From Heteroruminococcus sp964370005 (GTDB lineage: Bacteria > Bacillota > Clostridia > Oscillospirales > Ruminococcaceae), in assembly GCA_964370005.1 (NCBI GenBank), contig CAYJGR010000004.1, positions 1-63,233 on the forward strand: a stretch of DNA of 63,233 bases, read 5' to 3'. How positions within the stretch are numbered: position 1 is the stretch's first letter; the number at the start of each line of letters is the position of its first letter. Below the pieces are notes generated by a model, which saw nothing but the letters and a program-made list of their open reading frames with translations, did no database searches and had not been told where the DNA came from. Below are positions 6,982 to 13,971 of this stretch, in pieces. The position numbers and the translations under genes are program-made.

Positions 6982-7245
6982 CTACTCCTTTCGGTCGTTT
7001 TTTTGTGGTGCAGGCGCAGAGGCAAGGGTCGCCCCCAACGCTTTGAGCAACTGTGGTGTGGTTTGTTGTGCGGCATCCTTGTTTACCCCTGCAGCTTGTT
7101 TTAGTTCACTGCGAAGGATGGATAAATCTTTGGGGGCACGGATACCTAAATTGACATTGCCGCCGGGGTCAACCGACAATACTGTAATTTGTATGTCATC
7201 ACCTATGAGCAGGGTTTCCCCCGCCTTGCGCCGCAAAATTAACAT
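6982..7245 (-). CDS. csrA: Carbon storage regulator CsrA
   Basis: An 87-residue protein beginning with the canonical MLILRRKAGETLLIGDDI core, then ITVLSVDPGGNVNLGIRAPKDLSILRSEL, which forms the beta strands and the RNA-binding Arg region. CsrA dimers bind GGA motifs in mRNA leaders, and in Firmicutes chiefly repress flagellin translation, with FliW as protein antagonist. The C-terminal tail (about 25 residues, Ala/Pro/Gln-rich) makes it longer than the usual 61-75 residues. It overlaps fliW by 7 nt, so the two are translationally coupled. Confidence 0.97.
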   Translation of the reverse strand: MLILRRKAGETLLIGDDIQITVLSVDPGGNVNLGIRAPKDLSILRSELKQAAGVNKDAAQQTTPQLLKALGATLASAPAPQKNDRKE

Positions 7246-7688
7246 GAGGCATCCTCCGTGTACGAAAACTCGCCCAGAGGATGACGCATATTATAATCTT
7301 CACAGTCCAAAATCGCCTGCATAGCAATGCGCTCATCGGGATTGACGGCAATGGGGCAACGCAGATTTACAGTGCTATCCGGCACGGGCTCCCGTACAAC
7401 ACAAAGTACGTAAAAACAAAGTTCCTGACTTTGCGTAACCTTCATTTCGCCAAGCTCTTTATCCCCTAAAATAGGGGTATAATCGGGCTTGAGGGAAAAA
7501 GGGTTCATAGCAACAAAGGCAAGATTAGGGGTAACCACGCTCTGAAAACAAAGCAGATGGGCATCCCCCTCAAAAGGTAGGAGCAAAAACTGCTTTTCAT
7601 CTTCAAAACCAAAAAGTCCCTCCCCAAAGGTCAATATATCCTCAGGGGTATACTCAATGGTTCCAAAATATTTTGTGGACAAATTCAA
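7239..7688 (-). CDS. fliW: Flagellar assembly factor FliW
   Basis: A 149-residue protein with the FliW pattern TKYFGTIEYTPEDILTFGEGLFGFEDEKQFLLLP near its N-terminus and CPIAVNPDERIAMQAIL near the C-terminus. FliW binds either flagellin or CsrA; secretion of flagellin frees FliW to sequester CsrA and so relieve repression of flagellin mRNA. Its place directly before csrA and in the same operon as flgK/flgL is the typical arrangement. Confidence 0.96.
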   Translation of the reverse strand: MNLSTKYFGTIEYTPEDILTFGEGLFGFEDEKQFLLLPFEGDAHLLCFQSVVTPNLAFVAMNPFSLKPDYTPILGDKELGEMKVTQSQELCFYVLCVVREPVPDSTVNLRCPIAVNPDERIAMQAILDCEDYNMRHPLGEFSYTEDASC

Positions 7689-7703
7689 GGCAGAGGCCTC
7701 CTA

Positions 7704-8303
7704 TCAGGCTTTGACATCTATAGGCTCATAATCGGGGTCGGCCGAGGGTGGGACATACAGCGGGCCGCCCACATACTTAATTATGACATCGGGTTGTTGT
7801 GTCACGGTAAATTCAATATCGCCGGGGGTGAAATTAAATTCCATCTGGTTCATACGCCAATCAAAGGATAATTTATCCATCTCATAGCGCACATTGATTT
7901 CGCCACCTTCCCAAGATATGTCGGAGCCACCTTGGGGCAAAAATTGGACATTTACGTTGTTTAGCGTTCCCGTATTCTCCTGATTTGCAAACTGGGGCAC
8001 CATATTTTGACTGATCTGAGCTCCTATCGCGGCACGCTCGTCTTGGGCGAGCACGGCGGTAGCCTCATAAATCTGCTGATTACCCTGATTTGCGGCTCGA
8101 CTTGACGTAGCAGAAGGCGACATGGAGTCGCGTGGCTGGAAAGTATCAAGTCTAATCTGGATAGGGCGGCTACGAATATTTAGTCCACCGTCTCCACTGG
8201 AAATTTCCATTTCGGCGGTGCCACGGGCATATTCGAGCTTGGCGTCGGTTCTTTTTACTTGAATTTCGATCGGTACTGTCTTAATCTCTATAAGCGGATT
8301 CAT
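7704..8303 (-). CDS. DUF6470 (YviE-like) flagellar-locus protein
   Basis: A 199-residue protein whose N-terminus (PLIEIKTVPIEIQVKRTDAKLEY) and later ISWEGGEINVRYEMDKLSFDW and FTPGDIEFTVTQQPDVIIKYVGGPLYVPP segments match the DUF6470 family typified by B. subtilis YviE, encoded between flgL and fliW. Two beta-rich halves flank a polar central part. Function is not known; the location suggests a role around the hook-filament junction or flagellin handling. Confidence 0.85.
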   Translation of the reverse strand: MNPLIEIKTVPIEIQVKRTDAKLEYARGTAEMEISSGDGGLNIRSRPIQIRLDTFQPRDSMSPSATSSRAANQGNQQIYEATAVLAQDERAAIGAQISQNMVPQFANQENTGTLNNVNVQFLPQGGSDISWEGGEINVRYEMDKLSFDWRMNQMEFNFTPGDIEFTVTQQPDVIIKYVGGPLYVPPSADPDYEPIDVKA

Positions 8304-8365
8304 CTAACATGCTCCTTCCTAATATATTGCAACTCAAAAGATCCTTCCTTTGAGCTTTATACGAT

Positions 8366-9469
8366 TTATTGCATGTAGTCCATAAGGGACTGGGGTATGA
8401 TGCTAGCGCCCACCTGTAGTGCGGCGTTGTAGGTGGTTTGCGCCCAAGACAGCGCCATAATTGCATCGGCCATGTCAATATCCTCAATGGTCGAACGCTC
8501 AACATTCAGCGCATCAAATGTGTCTTCGATTTGCCCTCTTGTCTTGTCAAGGGCATCGGCCTGTGCGCTCATCTCGGCATGTTGATCGATCATCTTATCC
8601 TGTGAGGTCTGGAATTTGTCTATAAGACCACTGGCCTTATTATAAGCGACGCTATCATGGCTGTCGATAGCAAGATCGTCGAACTCGTCGGCTATACGGA
8701 GCATGATCGAGGCGATGTTCTGGGGGTCGCCGTCAGCATCTATGCCGTAGCCCATAATCTCAAGCCCCGAAAGCGAGGCGTCAAAGGCGGTGGAGGGAAT
8801 AACATTGCCCGCACCATCCACCTCAAAACCAAGGCCTACATCGACATAAAGACCTTCATCGTTCCACTTATCAAGAACCTCTTGGTTTGTCATGGCATTG
8901 CCACCTGCATCAAGCATTTGATTGCCGTCAGCATCGGTATATATTTGGGCAAGCTCGGCGGCATCATCTATGCGCACACCACGGAAGGTGACATGGGAAA
9001 GCCCTGTAGTGGCATCTTTCTCAATGGCAAACGGAGGATTGGAGGTATCTGCCCCCGCAAAGATATAATCGTCGTTGTACTGGGCATTCATACTGCTGAC
9101 CATGGCCTCGGCACCGGTGCGAAGCATAAGAGCCTGCGAATCTATAGCATCAAGGTTTGTGGCGTTAAGTCCACTGAGAGCGGGGGTGTTACCCAAGGTG
9201 TTGGCCAAATCGTCCACCACCTGCTGCACATTGCTCCAACCTGTCTGATACTTGCCGATAACCGACTCAACATTGCGGTGCTGGGTGTTGGCGGCGTTCA
9301 GCGAACTGTGTATCTGAAAAGAACGAGCCGAGGCCGCAGGGTCTTCGGCAAACGATGTAAAATTGCGCCCTGTCATCAGCTTATCCATAGCATCGTTAAG
9401 CTGATTTGCAGACTTCATAAAATTTGATTTGTAGTTAAATAGAGCACCGTTTGTGGTCACACGCATCAT
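8366..9469 (-). CDS. flgL: Flagellar hook-associated protein 3 (FlgL)
   Basis: A 367-residue flagellin-fold protein. The N-terminal D0/D1 region reads RVTTNGALFNYKSNFMKSANQLNDAMDKLMTGRNF, with the helical heptads of FlgL, and the C-terminus ends in AIMALSWAQTTYNAALQVGASIIPQSLMDYM. It forms the second junction layer between hook and filament after FlgK. It follows flgK by 14 nt. Two adjacent ATG codons are possible starts; GGGGTGAAAATATT precedes both. Confidence 0.95.
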   Translation of the reverse strand: MMRVTTNGALFNYKSNFMKSANQLNDAMDKLMTGRNFTSFAEDPAASARSFQIHSSLNAANTQHRNVESVIGKYQTGWSNVQQVVDDLANTLGNTPALSGLNATNLDAIDSQALMLRTGAEAMVSSMNAQYNDDYIFAGADTSNPPFAIEKDATTGLSHVTFRGVRIDDAAELAQIYTDADGNQMLDAGGNAMTNQEVLDKWNDEGLYVDVGLGFEVDGAGNVIPSTAFDASLSGLEIMGYGIDADGDPQNIASIMLRIADEFDDLAIDSHDSVAYNKASGLIDKFQTSQDKMIDQHAEMSAQADALDKTRGQIEDTFDALNVERSTIEDIDMADAIMALSWAQTTYNAALQVGASIIPQSLMDYMQ

Positions 9470-9483
9470 AATATTTTCACCCC

Positions 9484-11100
9484 TTATTTAACACTTAAAA
9501 GTGCGTTTAGCACCTCGTCAATTACTGTCATGAGACGGCTGGCCGCCACATATGCCTTTTGATATACCATAAGCCCTGTGGCCTCGTCGTTGAGATCAAC
9601 GCCCGATACGCTCTCACGAGCGGTGTGGATGTCGCTGGCCGTGAGCATGTGGTTGTTGAGTACAGCCGTGGTGGCCATTTGATCCTCGGCCAAGGTAGCC
9701 TGCATATCGATAAGAAAATCCTCAAATGTTGACATGATCGGTGCACCGTCGGCACCTGTATTTATGTCATCAGGGTCAAATTCATGCTCCTTATCAAACA
9801 GATATAAAAACTGTGACAGATTCGAAGTGTCGCCACTAGAGGCCATAGGGTCGGTCGAGGGTATCATAGACACATCGCCGTTTGCCCAAGCTTGTGACAC
9901 CGAGATATTAGAGGCCGTGATACCGGTCGCATCGTTCGAGTTACCCGCATTGCTGAACAGATTGCCCTCACCGTCCACACCTGTGCCGGGGTTATTCAGG
10001 GCGTTCATCTGGAAGGCAAATTCATGCGCCAAGCCATCAAGCGCCATCTGGTAGTAGGGGATTCCTCTTTTTATAGAGGCATCAGAGTCGATAGCGATAT
10101 CGGCGGCGGTGGCATACTCACCCTTCTCGGTCAGCATCTCACGCTGTGCCTGCAAAGAACCGTAAAGCTGATTGTCACCAAAAGTATAATCGGTAGAGCC
10201 GGGGAAGGTGTCATCGTTGTGGTCTATGAGCGCCGCCGCCGTCACGTCCATATAATCGGCCGAGGTGGGATCGGTTTCAATGCTAAGTTGGCTGTAAAAC
10301 TCACCGTCTATCATGGTGTGGGTGCCGTCCTCGCCCATATCAAACTTTATGGTCAGCTTCTCAATCATGACCCCCGCCCCGATGTCCTCCATGGAGTATT
10401 CGGCGGTAATTCTGTTGTGTTGAGCAAGTTCATCTATGAGCATATTTCGCTGATCACGAAGTTCGAGCGCCTCATCCCCGCGAATATCGGAATTTCGGAT
10501 GGAGATGTTGAGATTATGTATATCCTCAAGGATTTGGTTCATGCTGTCAACATCCTGCTCAATGGCGGTTAAAGCTGTCTTTTCAAGCTCATCAAGCTTA
10601 TAGGCATAGCTGTTAAAAAGCGATGCAAGCGCACCCGCTGAGGTGCGAATAATCGAATCATAACCATCAATACCATTGGTGTTGGCTTGGCTTATAAGGT
10701 CACGTAAATCGTTTAGTTGGCTTAGAATAACACCGTCGTCCTGCTCTCCGTCACCCTTGCCGATTTCGTCGAGTATAACAGCCAAGTCCTCAAGGCCGGC
10801 AAGTTTTGAATCGGCCTGCCCCACATCGGCACTGACCTGTCGGAATGCGATGTCAAGCGACGGATCGCGAATTTGCGACACCCCCGTCACCACAACACCC
10901 GCCCCCACACGTGCACTGGTGGGGGACATGTACATGTCGTTTGAGGAGGTTATTAGGCTGGACTGATCAAGCCGTTGGCGGGTATAACCCTCGGTATTGA
11001 TATTTGTTATATTGTTACCTGTCACCTCAAGACCTTTTTGGGCGGCGTATATGCCCAAGCGAACGGTGGACAGAGTGCTGAATGTACTGGAATGTATCAT
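9484..11100 (-). CDS. flgK: Flagellar hook-associated protein 1 (FlgK)
   Basis: A 538-residue protein with the rod/hook N-terminal signature (LGIYAAQKGLEVTGNNITNINTEGYTRQR) and a C-terminal helix pair ending in MVYQKAYVAASRLMTVIDEVLNALL. FlgK is the first hook-filament junction protein, secreted by the flagellar type III apparatus with FlgN as chaperone, whose gene lies 14 nt upstream. Length is normal for FlgK (about 500-650 residues). Confidence 0.96.
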   Translation of the reverse strand: MIHSSTFSTLSTVRLGIYAAQKGLEVTGNNITNINTEGYTRQRLDQSSLITSSNDMYMSPTSARVGAGVVVTGVSQIRDPSLDIAFRQVSADVGQADSKLAGLEDLAVILDEIGKGDGEQDDGVILSQLNDLRDLISQANTNGIDGYDSIIRTSAGALASLFNSYAYKLDELEKTALTAIEQDVDSMNQILEDIHNLNISIRNSDIRGDEALELRDQRNMLIDELAQHNRITAEYSMEDIGAGVMIEKLTIKFDMGEDGTHTMIDGEFYSQLSIETDPTSADYMDVTAAALIDHNDDTFPGSTDYTFGDNQLYGSLQAQREMLTEKGEYATAADIAIDSDASIKRGIPYYQMALDGLAHEFAFQMNALNNPGTGVDGEGNLFSNAGNSNDATGITASNISVSQAWANGDVSMIPSTDPMASSGDTSNLSQFLYLFDKEHEFDPDDINTGADGAPIMSTFEDFLIDMQATLAEDQMATTAVLNNHMLTASDIHTARESVSGVDLNDEATGLMVYQKAYVAASRLMTVIDEVLNALLSVK

Positions 11101-11114
11101 TATATATGTCCTCC

Positions 11115-11588
11115 CTAAACTTTTAAGTCGGTGCGCATTTTCTTGGGCTTGGGTGGTGGCGAGGACTTGTAGCCCTCCTCGGCCCCGGTCAAGACCCCTT
11201 TTTGTTCGAGTGCTCCCTCGACCTCATGCAGATGTCGTTCAAGCATAAGTTTTGCCCTTTGCTGCAGACTGGCAAGCACTTCATAATCCTTCATCACTAC
11301 CTCGACCACACGGGCGGTCTCGGCTTTATGCTGGGGTGGGCATAACTGTGGCATCTGTCGCATAGTAGCGTCTTTATAACCGAGCTCGGATAAAAGTGAC
11401 ACACGCCGTTGTTCCAATCCCCGCAAAGACAGGCTCAGTGCCTGTTCTTTTCGTATACACTCATTTATAGTATCAAGATCAAATGCCTGTGTAGCATCGA
11501 TTTTGCGCTGTAAAATCTCGACGAGCGACACAATGTCTTTTTGCAAATTAAGTAGCAACTGTATATAATCGCTGTATTGTGCAGGCAC
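11115..11588 (-). CDS. flgN: FlgN-family flagellar chaperone
   Basis: A 157-residue mostly helical protein (LLLNLQKDIVSLVEILQRKIDATQAFDLDTINECIRKEQALSL and similar), with a charged Pro/Lys tail, as in the FlgN family. It should bind the C-termini of FlgK and FlgL and deliver them to the export gate. The assignment rests on the coiled-coil-like pattern and its exact position between flgM and flgK. Confidence 0.85.
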   Translation of the reverse strand: MPAQYSDYIQLLLNLQKDIVSLVEILQRKIDATQAFDLDTINECIRKEQALSLSLRGLEQRRVSLLSELGYKDATMRQMPQLCPPQHKAETARVVEVVMKDYEVLASLQQRAKLMLERHLHEVEGALEQKGVLTGAEEGYKSSPPPKPKKMRTDLKV

Positions 11589-11591
11589 GGT

Positions 11592-11900
11592 TTAGTCCTC
11601 CTTATTTATAAGAAGCATACGTGCGGCAATCTCACCCGCATCGGGCACATAGGTACCTTCTTCCACTTGACGCTTTATTGTTTGAATGTCGCCATGGGTG
11701 GGGCGGATGCGTGCCTGACCGGAAATCTGGGCAGTCAAATCCTTTGTGCGAAGCTCCTGTCCCTCGGGCATCTGTGAAAAGGACATGAAATCGTAATTTT
11801 GTATTCCTGCTTTGGCCGAGTCGGCAGTGGTGCGCTGGGCAGTGTGGGATGTCGAACGGGTAACACCAAAACCGCCACCTATATCTATTCGTGAAAACAC
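11592..11900 (-). CDS. flgM: Anti-sigma-28 factor FlgM
   Basis: A 102-residue protein ending in IKRQVEEGTYVPDAGEIAARML, the C-terminal helix pattern by which FlgM binds and inhibits sigma-28. The N-terminal half is polar and low complexity, as expected of this partly disordered export substrate. The start is taken at the GTG at 11900, because the GGGAGG that overlaps the earlier TTG is the ribosome binding site. It heads the minus-strand late operon, and with fliA (44065) forms the checkpoint that delays filament genes until the hook is finished. Confidence 0.88.
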   Translation of the reverse strand: MFSRIDIGGGFGVTRSTSHTAQRTTADSAKAGIQNYDFMSFSQMPEGQELRTKDLTAQISGQARIRPTHGDIQTIKRQVEEGTYVPDAGEIAARMLLINKED

Positions 11901-12060
11901 GGCAAAGCCTCCCTTCAATCAAGTTTGTGGCTATACAGTTTGCTTTGCTGTAAGACCGACAATTATTTCTTCGTCCAAAACCCTCAAAAATTAAGGGCAA
12001 AACCCACATTTTCAAAAAAATAAAAAATTTTTCCATCTGCTATTATCTTTCCTTAAAATA

Positions 12061-12216
12061 AGCCGAAATACTGGATGTGAGGTTCCGCAATCCGGAAGCG
12101 GGACGGCACGACAACATTTCGCACAACCGGCGGGAAGGCCTACGCAGGAAAGGCGAAAACAAAAAAATAGGATGGGAAGGAACCTATCCGCAACAATTTG
12201 AAGGAGGAACTACACT
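12061..12216 (+). promoter_or_regulatory. Flagellin leader with GGA-rich hairpins (candidate CsrA target)
   Basis: A GCCGAAAT box at 12062-12069 resembles a sigma-28 -10 element, but no TAAA is found 15 nt upstream. The leader before flagellin holds repeated GGA motifs: 12073 (in ATACTGGATGT, close to the CsrA consensus), 12094, 12101, 12133, 12147, 12170, 12175, 12179, and two in the Shine-Dalgarno region (12203, 12206). A TTCCG/CGGAA hairpin lies near 12083-12097, and an ATAGG/CCTAT hairpin at 12167-12187 presents GGA motifs in its loop. With CsrA and FliW encoded next door this matches the known hag-leader control scheme; binding itself is inferred. Confidence 0.6.
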
Positions 12217-13032
12217 ATGCGTATTCAAAACAACATCATGGCAATGAACTCTTACCGTAACTTCTCGAACAACACCTCGGCTCTGGCTCAGAACCTTGAG
12301 AAGCTGTCCTCGGGTTACGCAGTTAACCGTGCAGGCGATGACGCCGCCGGTCTTGCTATCTCGGAGAAAATGCGTGCCCAGATCACAGGTCTTGACGCAG
12401 CTCAAAAGAACGCTGCCGACGGCGTTAGCCTCATCCAGACCGCTGAGGGTGCACTGACCGAAGTACATGACATGCTAAACCGTATGGTTTACCTGGCAAC
12501 ACAGGCCGCTAACGGCACTTATGATGACGATACCGACCGTGCTGCTCTACAGGCAGAGGTTGATCAGCTGCTTGACGAGATCGATCGTATCGGCGAGACT
12601 GCCAACTTCAACGGCATCACACTGTTCGACGGTTCCCAGATGACCCTACAGATCGGTGATACCGCAGTATCGTTCAACCAGCTCAGCGTAACCATGAAGA
12701 CCATGAGCAAGACTGCTTTGACTCTCAGCACTCTGTCGATCAGCACATTGAGCGGTGCTCAGTCCGCTATTTCGAGCATCAAGAAGGCTATCAATGCTAT
12801 CTCGACACAGCGTGCAGACCTCGGTGCTGCCCAGAACCGTCTGGAGCACACCATGAACAACCTGTCTGTAATGGAAGAGAACATCCAGGCCGCCGAGTCC
12901 GCAATCCGCGACACCGACGTAGCCGAAGAGATGATGTCCTACACCAAGAACAACATCCTGATCCAGTCGGCACAGGCAATGCTTGCCCAGGCCAACATGG
13001 TACCTCAGGGCGTTCTTTCGCTCCTCCAGTAA
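12217..13032 (+). CDS. hag: Flagellin
   Basis: A 271-residue flagellin with conserved N-terminal D0/D1 (MRIQNNIMAMNSYRNF, LEKLSSGYAVNRAGDDAAGL, FNGITLFDG) and C-terminal D1/D0 (AESAIRDTDVAEEMMSYTK, ILIQSAQAMLAQANMVPQ, GVLSLLQ). The variable central region is very short, so the filament surface is mainly D1, as in small Firmicute flagellins such as B. subtilis Hag. An AAGGAGGAAC site precedes the ATG. The leader suggests CsrA repression; a glycosyltransferase two genes downstream may modify it. It is the only flagellin gene in the window. Confidence 0.98.
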   Translation: MRIQNNIMAMNSYRNFSNNTSALAQNLEKLSSGYAVNRAGDDAAGLAISEKMRAQITGLDAAQKNAADGVSLIQTAEGALTEVHDMLNRMVYLATQAANGTYDDDTDRAALQAEVDQLLDEIDRIGETANFNGITLFDGSQMTLQIGDTAVSFNQLSVTMKTMSKTALTLSTLSISTLSGAQSAISSIKKAINAISTQRADLGAAQNRLEHTMNNLSVMEENIQAAESAIRDTDVAEEMMSYTKNNILIQSAQAMLAQANMVPQGVLSLLQ

Positions 13033-13076
13033 GAGTTTTAGTCGTATATTGTTTGCGTGCAGTAACGCATTGTTCC

Positions 13077-13104
13077 AAGAGGGGCGGGCATTTGCCCGCC
13101 TCTT
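13077..13104 (+). terminator. Hairpin after flagellin
   Basis: GGCGGGCA/TGCCCGCC with outer AAGA/TCTT pairing forms a strong stem with a 2-nt loop 45 nt after the flagellin stop. The T-run is weak (TCTTAGCTATT), so it may act partly as a terminator and partly as an mRNA 3' stabiliser. Confidence 0.6.
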
Positions 13105-13136
13105 AGCTATTAGTGATTAGTAAAGGGCAAAGGCAT

Positions 13137-13164
13137 TGTAGGGGACGGGTTTCCCGTCCCGCCC
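13137..13164 (+). repeat. REP-like palindrome R1
   Basis: TGTAGGGGACGGG, TTT and CCCGTCCCGCCC form a palindrome with the head TGTAGGGG. It is the forward member of an inverted pair with R2 (13251-13275). Confidence 0.85.
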
Positions 13165-13250
13165 ACATTGCGGTTTTATCCATTGACCGGCAACACTGTA
13201 TGAAACAAATCTATATGCACTTTGATATATAGCGGGTTGTTGCTACGTTT

Positions 13251-13275
13251 CGGGACGGGAGACCCGTCCCCTACA
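13251..13275 (-). repeat. REP-like palindrome R2
   Basis: The complement of the R1 pattern (CGGGACGGGAGACCCGTCCC, then CTACA), in inverted orientation. R1 and R2 bracket about 86 nt, resembling a REPIN-type inverted pair upstream of the RAYT gene. Confidence 0.85.
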
Positions 13276-13347
13276 GGGGTGGTGTTGTTTTATGACGGCA
13301 ACATCAAGCCGCAGGACATATCAACACAAAACACACGAGGTAACAAC

Positions 13348-13971
13348 ATGGAACTACCCAAACGGAAAACCATACGATTAAAGGATTACGATTACAGCGA
13401 AAACGGCGCATATTTTGTGACGATATGTGCAAAAAACAAGGAACACATTTTTGGCGAAATTGTTAGCGGTATAAATATGTCCTCCAATTCCGCTGTATGG
13501 GACGGGTTTCCCGTCCCGCCCGCGTTGGAATTATCACGTTTTGGTGAAATTGTGGAGAACCACATCGGAAAAATAAACGAAAAACATCCCACCGTACATG
13601 TGGATAAATATATAATCATGCCCAACCATATGCATGTGATTTTAATCATTGATAATGCGAATTGGTTAGGTGGCGGGACGGGAGACCCGTCCCCTACATT
13701 GGGAAATGTGATCGCATGGTTTAAATATCAAACGACAAAACAAATGAATATTGAAAAAAACACACAGGGTATAAAATGTTGGCAACGTTCCTACCACGAC
13801 CACATAATCCGAAACGAAAAATCATACAAACAAATTTGGCAATACATCGACCAAAACCCACAAACTTGGGAGGACGATTGTTATTATATAAATACAGGGG
13901 ATTTTTCCCACCGATTAACCCACGAAAGGAAATTTACATATGAAACGCAGAAAACCCTCGGGAGGCGGTAA
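13348..13971 (+). CDS. REP-associated tyrosine transposase (RAYT, IS200/IS605-like)
   Basis: A 207-residue HUH-type single-strand nuclease. Motifs seen are KTIRLKDYDYSENGAYFVTIC at the start, the HUH dyad in YIIMPNHMHVIL, the catalytic Tyr in AWFKYQTTKQMN, and RSYHDHIIRNEKSYKQIWQYID with IDQNP near the C-terminus. RAYTs act on REP palindromes as single copies; the matching palindromes here flank and lie inside the gene. Two REP-like palindromes (13494-13521 and 13672-13698) read through in frame, adding WDGFPVPPA and GTGDPSPT to the protein. The start at 13348 follows CACGAGGTAACAAC. Its 3' end overlaps the glycosyltransferase start by 32 nt, suggesting that it was inserted between flagellin and that gene. 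Confidence 0.9.
   Translation: MELPKRKTIRLKDYDYSENGAYFVTICAKNKEHIFGEIVSGINMSSNSAVWDGFPVPPALELSRFGEIVENHIGKINEKHPTVHVDKYIIMPNHMHVILIIDNANWLGGGTGDPSPTLGNVIAWFKYQTTKQMNIEKNTQGIKCWQRSYHDHIIRNEKSYKQIWQYIDQNPQTWEDDCYYINTGDFSHRLTHERKFTYETQKTLGRR
13494..13521 (+). repeat. REP-like palindrome R3 inside the RAYT gene
   Basis: TGTATGGGACGGG, TTT, CCCGTCCCGCCC repeats R1 with one change in the head, in the same orientation. It lies within the RAYT reading frame without disrupting it. Confidence 0.85.
13672..13698 (-). repeat. REP-like palindrome R4 inside the RAYT gene
   Basis: GGCGGGACGGGAGACCCGTC followed by CCCTACA repeats R2 in inverted orientation, so R3/R4 form a second inverted pair, inside the coding region and again in frame. 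Confidence 0.85.
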
